In this document: positions 28,176 through 32,485 of the stretch, piece by piece | Layout of the letters: each line of letters starts with the position of its first letter | How positions within the stretch are numbered: the stretch's first letter is position 1 | Origin: Zavarzinella formosa DSM 19928 | Lineage (GTDB): Bacteria > Planctomycetota > Planctomycetia > Gemmatales > Gemmataceae | Direction of reading: 5' to 3' | Assembly (NCBI RefSeq): GCF_000255705.1 | Contig: NZ_JH636440.1 | Coordinates: 271,888-304,372 of the forward strand | Length of the DNA: 32,485 bases | Made by a program: the position numbers and the translations under genes | Notes under the pieces: generated by a model | What the model was told of the DNA's origin: nothing | What the model saw: the letters and a program-made list of their open reading frames with translations, nothing else | Databases searched by the model: none

Positions 28176-28362
28176 AATTTTTAGCCACGGATCGAACACG
28201 GATGAAACACGGATTCGGACAAAAGACAAGAATGATTAAAACCGGATAAGACAAATAAAGATTGATTTGTCTTATCCGGTTTTCAATATCGTTTTGGTTT
28301 TATCACGATTTGGTTTTTGTCCGAATCCGTGTTTCATCCGTGTTCGATCCGTGGCTAAAAAA
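28176..28362. repeat. large palindromic element with nested arms
   Basis: Outer arms of about 48 bases (28176-28224 and 28315-28362) contain TTAGCCACGGATCGAACACG and its inverse. An inner pair, AAAACCGGATAAGACAAAT at 28238-28256 and its inverse at 28265-28283, shares the same axis. The element is AT-rich and non-coding and lies between the oxidoreductase and acyltransferase genes. It is a fifth repeat family and may be a MITE. Confidence 0.85.
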
Positions 28363-28372
28363 ATTCTTCTCT

Positions 28373-29431
28373 TTAACTTAATCTGATCACTCGGCCGGTT
28401 TTCATTGATTCATAAATCGCGCAGATCAACGCGACCGCTTTGCGGCCTTCGCGGCCGTCCACCTTGGGGGCGGTTTTCGTTTGGATGGCGTTCACAAAGT
28501 CAGTCAGTTGGCGGGCGTGGCCTTGGAAGGAGATGGCTTTGGGGTCGCTGGCGCCGCCGGAAACGCCGATCTTTTGGGCGAAGCGGGCTTTCACCGCGTC
28601 GTCGCCGGCGGTGGGCGGCTGGAACTCCCACCGCAGGATGTCTTCCTGTTCGATGACGGCCGAGCCGCGGTCGCCGTGGATGGCGATGGTCTTCGGCAAG
28701 CCGGGGTGAACGCTGGTGGTCGCCTGAATGACGCCCAAGGCCCCGCTCTTGAACGTGAGGGCGGCGACGGCCGTGTCTTCCACCTCGATACGCTCGTGGG
28801 CCAGCATCGCGGTGAATCCGGCCACTTGGGCGACATCCCCCATCATCCACAACAACAAATCGACGTTGTGAATGGCTTGGTTCATCAGTGCCCCGCCGCC
28901 GTCAAGGGCTTGGGTGCCTTTCCAACCCCCTTCGTCGTAATAGGCTTGGGACCGCCACCATTTGCAGGTGGTTTCCCCGAGGGTGAGACGGCCGAACCGC
29001 CCGGCCGCCACGGCATCGTGCAGGACCATGTTGGCATCATGAAACCGCGACGGGAAGATGGTGCAAAGCTGCACGCCGTGCTTGGCACAAGCGTCAATGA
29101 TGGCGTCGCAGCGTTCCGGCGTGATTTCCAAGGGCTTTTCCACGACGACGTGTTTCCCGGCTTTGGCTGCCTCAACCGCCGGTTCGAGATGCGCCCCGCT
29201 GGGGGTGGTGATGATGACGACATCCACGCCGGGATGCTTCAACGCCTCGGCCAGACTCGTGAACACCGGCACGGCGGGAATCCCGGTCTCGGCGATCAGC
29301 TTTTCGGCGCTGGCCAGATTTCGCGTCACCAAGGCGGCGATTGTGGCCCCCGGAACTTCCGCGAGAGCCTTCACATGGAACCGGGCGATCATCCCACAAC
29401 CAACGATGGCAAAACCAAGAGCGCCAGCCAT
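28373..29431 (-). CDS. Gfo/Idh/MocA family oxidoreductase
   Basis: A 352-residue NAD(P)-dependent oxidoreductase of the Gfo/Idh/MocA family, acting on sugars or inositol-like substrates. The nucleotide-binding motif GCGMIA is at 11-16 of a Rossmann fold, and EKPLEI at 98-103 carries the conserved EKP catalytic lysine. GGWKGTQALDGGGALMNQAIHNVDLLLWM has the expected GG...H.DLL segment. There is no Tat signal, unlike many planctomycete relatives, so it is cytosolic. Its ATG directly follows the pgsA stop codon (TAAATG), so translation is probably coupled. The exact substrate cannot be told; the link to pgsA is likely only transcriptional. Confidence 0.9.
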   Translation of the reverse strand: MAGALGFAIVGCGMIARFHVKALAEVPGATIAALVTRNLASAEKLIAETGIPAVPVFTSLAEALKHPGVDVVIITTPSGAHLEPAVEAAKAGKHVVVEKPLEITPERCDAIIDACAKHGVQLCTIFPSRFHDANMVLHDAVAAGRFGRLTLGETTCKWWRSQAYYDEGGWKGTQALDGGGALMNQAIHNVDLLLWMMGDVAQVAGFTAMLAHERIEVEDTAVAALTFKSGALGVIQATTSVHPGLPKTIAIHGDRGSAVIEQEDILRWEFQPPTAGDDAVKARFAQKIGVSGGASDPKAISFQGHARQLTDFVNAIQTKTAPKVDGREGRKAVALICAIYESMKTGRVIRLS

Positions 29432-30013
29432 TTAATATGCTCCGATTAACCGGGCCGCCTTCGTGATGTATTGAAGGCCGCTCAACACCGTGGCGGCGAT
29501 CATCGCGTATATCAGGCCGAATTGCAAGGTGCCGAGAAGGTTTCCGAAGCTGTCAAACGCCGGGACTTCCCGGAGCCAGAGGGTGAGCAGCACGGCGATC
29601 AGCGTCACGCACTGGAGGATGGTTTTCAGTTTGCCGAACCAGTCGGCCCCGAATTTCTTGCCGAGGGTTTCCACATAGCCACGCAGGCCGGTGACAAGCA
29701 GTTCCCGGCCGATGACCACCGCCGTCATCCACGGCTCAAAACCAGAGGCCGGAACGGCCAGCAGGAAGATGAACGCGCTGCCGAGAAGCACTTTGTCCGT
29801 CAGCGGGTCAAACGTGCGGCCGAACATGGAAAGCTGGCCGAAGGTGCGCGCCCACCAACCGTCGATCCAGTCCGTGATGGCGGCAATCACGAACGTGAAC
29901 AATGCGGCCGGCCACCAATTGAGATGGATGAACAGGCACAGCAAAACGGTCAGCGGCAGCCGGCTGATCGTCAGCCAATTGGGGGTCGTCCAGAGGTTGG
30001 GCTCGGCGGCCAT
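29432..30013 (-). CDS. pgsA: CDP-diacylglycerol-glycerol-3-phosphate 3-phosphatidyltransferase
   Basis: A 193-residue membrane enzyme that makes phosphatidylglycerolphosphate, the first step to phosphatidylglycerol and cardiolipin. The CDP-alcohol phosphatidyltransferase signature D-G-x2-A-R-x8-G-x3-D-x3-D is present as DGWWAR at 51-56, G65, D69 and D73, with the preceding D48. About five hydrophobic segments span the protein, as usual. It lies seven bases after rimO and its stop abuts the next start. Another CDP-alcohol transferase subtype cannot be fully excluded, but length and motif context fit PgsA best. Confidence 0.92.
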   Translation of the reverse strand: MAAEPNLWTTPNWLTISRLPLTVLLCLFIHLNWWPAALFTFVIAAITDWIDGWWARTFGQLSMFGRTFDPLTDKVLLGSAFIFLLAVPASGFEPWMTAVVIGRELLVTGLRGYVETLGKKFGADWFGKLKTILQCVTLIAVLLTLWLREVPAFDSFGNLLGTLQFGLIYAMIAATVLSGLQYITKAARLIGAY

Positions 30014-30020
30014 TAGCTGG

Positions 30021-31409
30021 TCACCTCGGGTCGCCGATGGCCCGACCGGTGAGGTCGTAGATGTCGGCCCCGGTCACTTTAACGGTGACAATGTCCCCCG
30101 GTTTGAGGTTTTTGCCCTTCACGCGAACGGTGCCGTCAATCTCCGGGGCGTCCGCGTGGCCGCGAGCCGCGTAATGGTTCGCAAACTCCGGGTGTGGACC
30201 GTCGATGATGACATCGATTTCCCGGCCGACTTGCTTGCGGGACCACTCGAAGGCCACTTCCTGCTGGATGCCCATCAGGCGGTCCTGCCGTTCCTTCTTC
30301 ACTTCGGTCGGCAGATGCCCGTCGAGCTTGGCGGCGGGGGTGTCCCCTTCCAGCGAGTAGGTGAAGGCCCCGGCCCGCTCGAATTTCGTTTGTTCGACGA
30401 AATCACACAACTCTTCAAATTCGGCATCCGTCTCGCCGGGGAAGCCGACGATAAAGGTCGTGCGGAACGTCAGCCCCGGCACGGCCTCGCGCCAACGGCT
30501 GATGAGCTTTTCAGTCTTCGCCCGGTCCACCCGGCGTTGCATCCGCTTCAACACGCGGTCGTTGATGTGCTGCAACGGCATGTCCACATATGGAATGACC
30601 TTTTTGGCGTTCGCCAGCGTTTCCAACAGTTCGTCCGTCACATGCTCCGGGTAAGCATACAACAGACGAATCCATTCGATCCCGTCCACTTTTTCCAGTT
30701 CGCGGAGCAGTTCGGCGAGGCGAACCCGGCCGTACAGGTCCATGCCGTAATAGGTGCTGTCCTGGGCGACGATGATGAGTTCCCGCACATCGTCGGAGGC
30801 CAGTTCGTTGGCCTCGCGGATGATCTCTTCCATCGGCTTGGTGGCATGTTTGCCGCGCATCTTGGGGATGGCGCAAAACGTGCAAAGCCGGTCGCACCCT
30901 TCGGAAATCTTCATGTAGGAATAATGCCGCGGCGTGATGCGAAGCCGGGCCGTGTCCTCCAGCGCCCGCACCGGGGCCGGACGGAAGATGCTGCGTTGTT
31001 CCTGTTGCTGGGTGGTGGCCCGGTCCAGCGCTTGCACGATCTCTTCCCGGCCGAACACGCCGACGATCTGATCGACCCCCGGCACTTCGGTGAGGAGCAA
31101 GTCTTTCTGCCGCTCGGCCAGACACCCGGCGACGACCACCGACCCGACCCGGCCCTGCTTCTTGAGTTCCAGCATCTCGCGGATGACGCTCAGGGACTCA
31201 TCGCGGGCCGACTCGATAAAGGCGCATGTGTTGATGACGACAGTGCCCGCCCCGTCGGCTTCCGGCACGAGGCCGTAGCCATCCTGGGCGAGTTTCCCGA
31301 GCATGCGCTCGGAATCCACGGTGTTTTTGGGGCATCCGAGACTCACGAAGGCAAATGTGCCTTTCGAGGTTCGGGGTTCGGCTTCCATCGGCAAACTCAG
31401 CGTGGACAC
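30021..31409 (-). CDS. rimO: ribosomal protein S12 methylthiotransferase
   Basis: A 462-residue radical-SAM enzyme that adds a methylthio group to an Asp of ribosomal protein S12. The N-terminal UPF0004 domain carries the auxiliary-cluster cysteines in VSLGCPKN, INTCAF and VAGCLAE. The radical-SAM motif is CDRLCTFC with three Cys in CxxxCxxC. The C-terminal TRAM domain is present (IDGTVRVKGKNLKPGDIVTVKV). SLGCPKNTVDSE and PLQHIND distinguish RimO from MiaB. Start choice: GTG 31409 has GAGGA about six bases upstream; GTG 31421 and ATG 31388 lack a ribosome binding site. It leads a tight run with pgsA and the oxidoreductase. Confidence 0.95.
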   Translation of the reverse strand: MSTLSLPMEAEPRTSKGTFAFVSLGCPKNTVDSERMLGKLAQDGYGLVPEADGAGTVVINTCAFIESARDESLSVIREMLELKKQGRVGSVVVAGCLAERQKDLLLTEVPGVDQIVGVFGREEIVQALDRATTQQQEQRSIFRPAPVRALEDTARLRITPRHYSYMKISEGCDRLCTFCAIPKMRGKHATKPMEEIIREANELASDDVRELIIVAQDSTYYGMDLYGRVRLAELLRELEKVDGIEWIRLLYAYPEHVTDELLETLANAKKVIPYVDMPLQHINDRVLKRMQRRVDRAKTEKLISRWREAVPGLTFRTTFIVGFPGETDAEFEELCDFVEQTKFERAGAFTYSLEGDTPAAKLDGHLPTEVKKERQDRLMGIQQEVAFEWSRKQVGREIDVIIDGPHPEFANHYAARGHADAPEIDGTVRVKGKNLKPGDIVTVKVTGADIYDLTGRAIGDPR

Positions 31410-31691
31410 GGTGATCCTCACGGGGACATCGGCAAGCTGTTTAGAATATGGATTCCCCTTGGGTCACGCGAGGGGAATCGACCAATGACTGGCCGGTGGT
31501 GGCTGATACCCATTAACCAATGACCAATCGGGATTTGTTCAACGACCCAAAGATGAACTAAACGCAATCTTCTTGGTTGCGGGTGATTCCGCAAAGGCGG
31601 GCCGGCGAAGGAAGGGATGAATTCAATCAATGTTGGCGGCGACAACAGGCTGTCACCCGGGGCAACTCGGCCATTAGTTTCGCTCGGCTTG

Positions 31692-32485
31692 TCAATCCAC
31701 CACTTCAAACTGGCTGAGGTCATTGATGACGACCTCAGCCACCGGGGGAGTGCCGTAGCCGCTATAGTGCGCCCACAAAATCTTTCCGGTGACACGCACG
31801 GTCTTTGACTTGAGGTGTTTCGCCACGTCCGTGATTCCGGCTCGTTTCAATTGCTTGATCGCATGATCGGTCAGGATCGCCTCGAAAACGGCCGTCTTCT
31901 TCTCCTGGGGGGCCTTCGGGCGAAGGCGTAAATCATCGGGGCCGTGGCCGATGTCCCAAGCCGCATCCTCGCCGCCAGCCATCTTGACCAAGATCGACTT
32001 CGACACATATTCGACCTTGAACTCGACAGTCGCCTTGTTCATATCCATTTTTTGCCGCACAACATCTTCTGGTGTCAGCACGTTTTTCTTGTCCGGTGCG
32101 GGCGGCGGCTCATCCTTTGGCTTGCCCTTTTCCGCAGGTTTCTCCGTGGGCTTCGTGCCATTCTGCTCCGCGGCCGTGCCGCTGGCAAGAAAGGTTACCC
32201 CCGTCGTCATGAAGCTGAGGAACAGCACGATGGTCATTGCCGCTTTCAGTTTGTTGAACAACATGGCTTTCATCACTCCATCTGTTAGAGCGGCGACGTT
32301 GGCCGAGATAGCTCCCGCGCCCGTCGCTTGTCCTGCCGCAAAGATGCTTGCGGCTTTGATTGTGTTCGACACCAACAACACCGGCACGCCCGCCGATGCG
32401 ACGTTCGGCGACAGGACTACCGCCAACGCCCCGCCCGTGATTGTGACGCCCCGCCGGGCGAGCCGCTTCGCCAGCATTGCCCTCG
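31692..32485 (-). CDS. C-terminal part of an ECF sigma factor with extended tail (runs off the window)
   Basis: The frame enters from the right edge and the visible 264 codons are the C-terminal part. The first residues (RAMLAKRLARRGV) match the end of sigma region 4 in planctomycete ECF factors (typically ...LARGRAMLAKRLARRG). There follow a hydrophobic Ala/Gly-rich stretch, a probable transmembrane segment (KAAMTIVLFLSFMTTGVTFL), a Lys/Pro/Glu-rich linker and a folded domain ending AEVVINDLSQFEVVD. That last domain (KTVRVTGKILWAHYS...) has the look of an OB-type fold. Such membrane-tailed ECF factors are typical of Gemmata-group bacteria. ATG 32477 is internal and is not the true start. The 270-base gap before rimO holds no gene. 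Confidence 0.85.
   Translation of the reverse strand, partial: RAMLAKRLARRGVTITGGALAVVLSPNVASAGVPVLLVSNTIKAASIFAAGQATGAGAISANVAALTDGVMKAMLFNKLKAAMTIVLFLSFMTTGVTFLASGTAAEQNGTKPTEKPAEKGKPKDEPPPAPDKKNVLTPEDVVRQKMDMNKATVEFKVEYVSKSILVKMAGGEDAAWDIGHGPDDLRLRPKAPQEKKTAVFEAILTDHAIKQLKRAGITDVAKHLKSKTVRVTGKILWAHYSGYGTPPVAEVVINDLSQFEVVD

Noticed and set aside
29691-31523. 610-codon open frame on the plus strand
   Set aside because: It is antisense to rimO and pgsA, which carry clear family motifs. The translated product shows no recognisable domain.

Overview
The window looks like a chromosomal segment of a planctomycete, most likely of the Gemmata group. The evidence is a Tat-exported DUF1501 protein, two DUF1559 pseudopilin-like proteins with small lipoproteins between them, a tandem family of secreted HEAT-like proteins, a bare Ser/Thr kinase, an ECF sigma factor with a long C-terminal extension at the right edge, and many short inverted-repeat elements between high-GC genes.

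Layout, left to right. 35-853 holds a PD-(D/E)XK nuclease-like protein of unknown role, followed by a gene-free stretch of T-rich repeats and the DUF1501 gene. On the minus strand, 2793-7911 carries a run read from right to left: a degenerate HAD protein, FabZ-like dehydratase, TrmB, a MoxR/RavA-type AAA+ ATPase (after a MITE-like inverted repeat), then a GAF-PAS-GGDEF diguanylate cyclase. On the plus strand, 8108-13089 is a four-copy array of HEAT-like secreted paralogues; the last three are joined by four-base ATGA overlaps.

The most interesting region is 13087-15772. A Ro60/Rsr-like protein (TROVE-like helical repeats plus a C-terminal von Willebrand A domain with an intact MIDAS) lies on the minus strand. 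Upstream of it on the same strand are three structured RNA elements. Each has a long basal helix, an internal loop, an inner helix and a tRNA-like domain, as in bacterial Y RNAs (YrlA). Two have a circularly permuted tRNA domain (T arm, then a closed acceptor hairpin, then D arm, then anticodon-like arm). The third has the domain in normal tRNA order. A rho-independent terminator separates the RNA array from the Ro gene, and inverted arrays of the heptamer TTTAGGG flank the gene. I read this as a Ro-Y RNA ribonucleoprotein locus with an unusually diverse RNA set.

15772-21282 has a kinase, a divergent PQQ-propeller protein, a bidirectional terminator, and the DUF1559/lipoprotein cluster. 21464-24592 has housekeeping genes on the minus strand: rsmA, riboflavin synthase and adenosylhomocysteinase, separated by inverted repeats. 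24593-27111 is a visibly AT-richer, probably acquired island with a beta-propeller protein and an SMI1/KNR4 protein. 27192-31409 has an LpxL-type acyltransferase, then a tight rimO-pgsA-oxidoreductase operon. The right edge cuts an ECF sigma factor gene.
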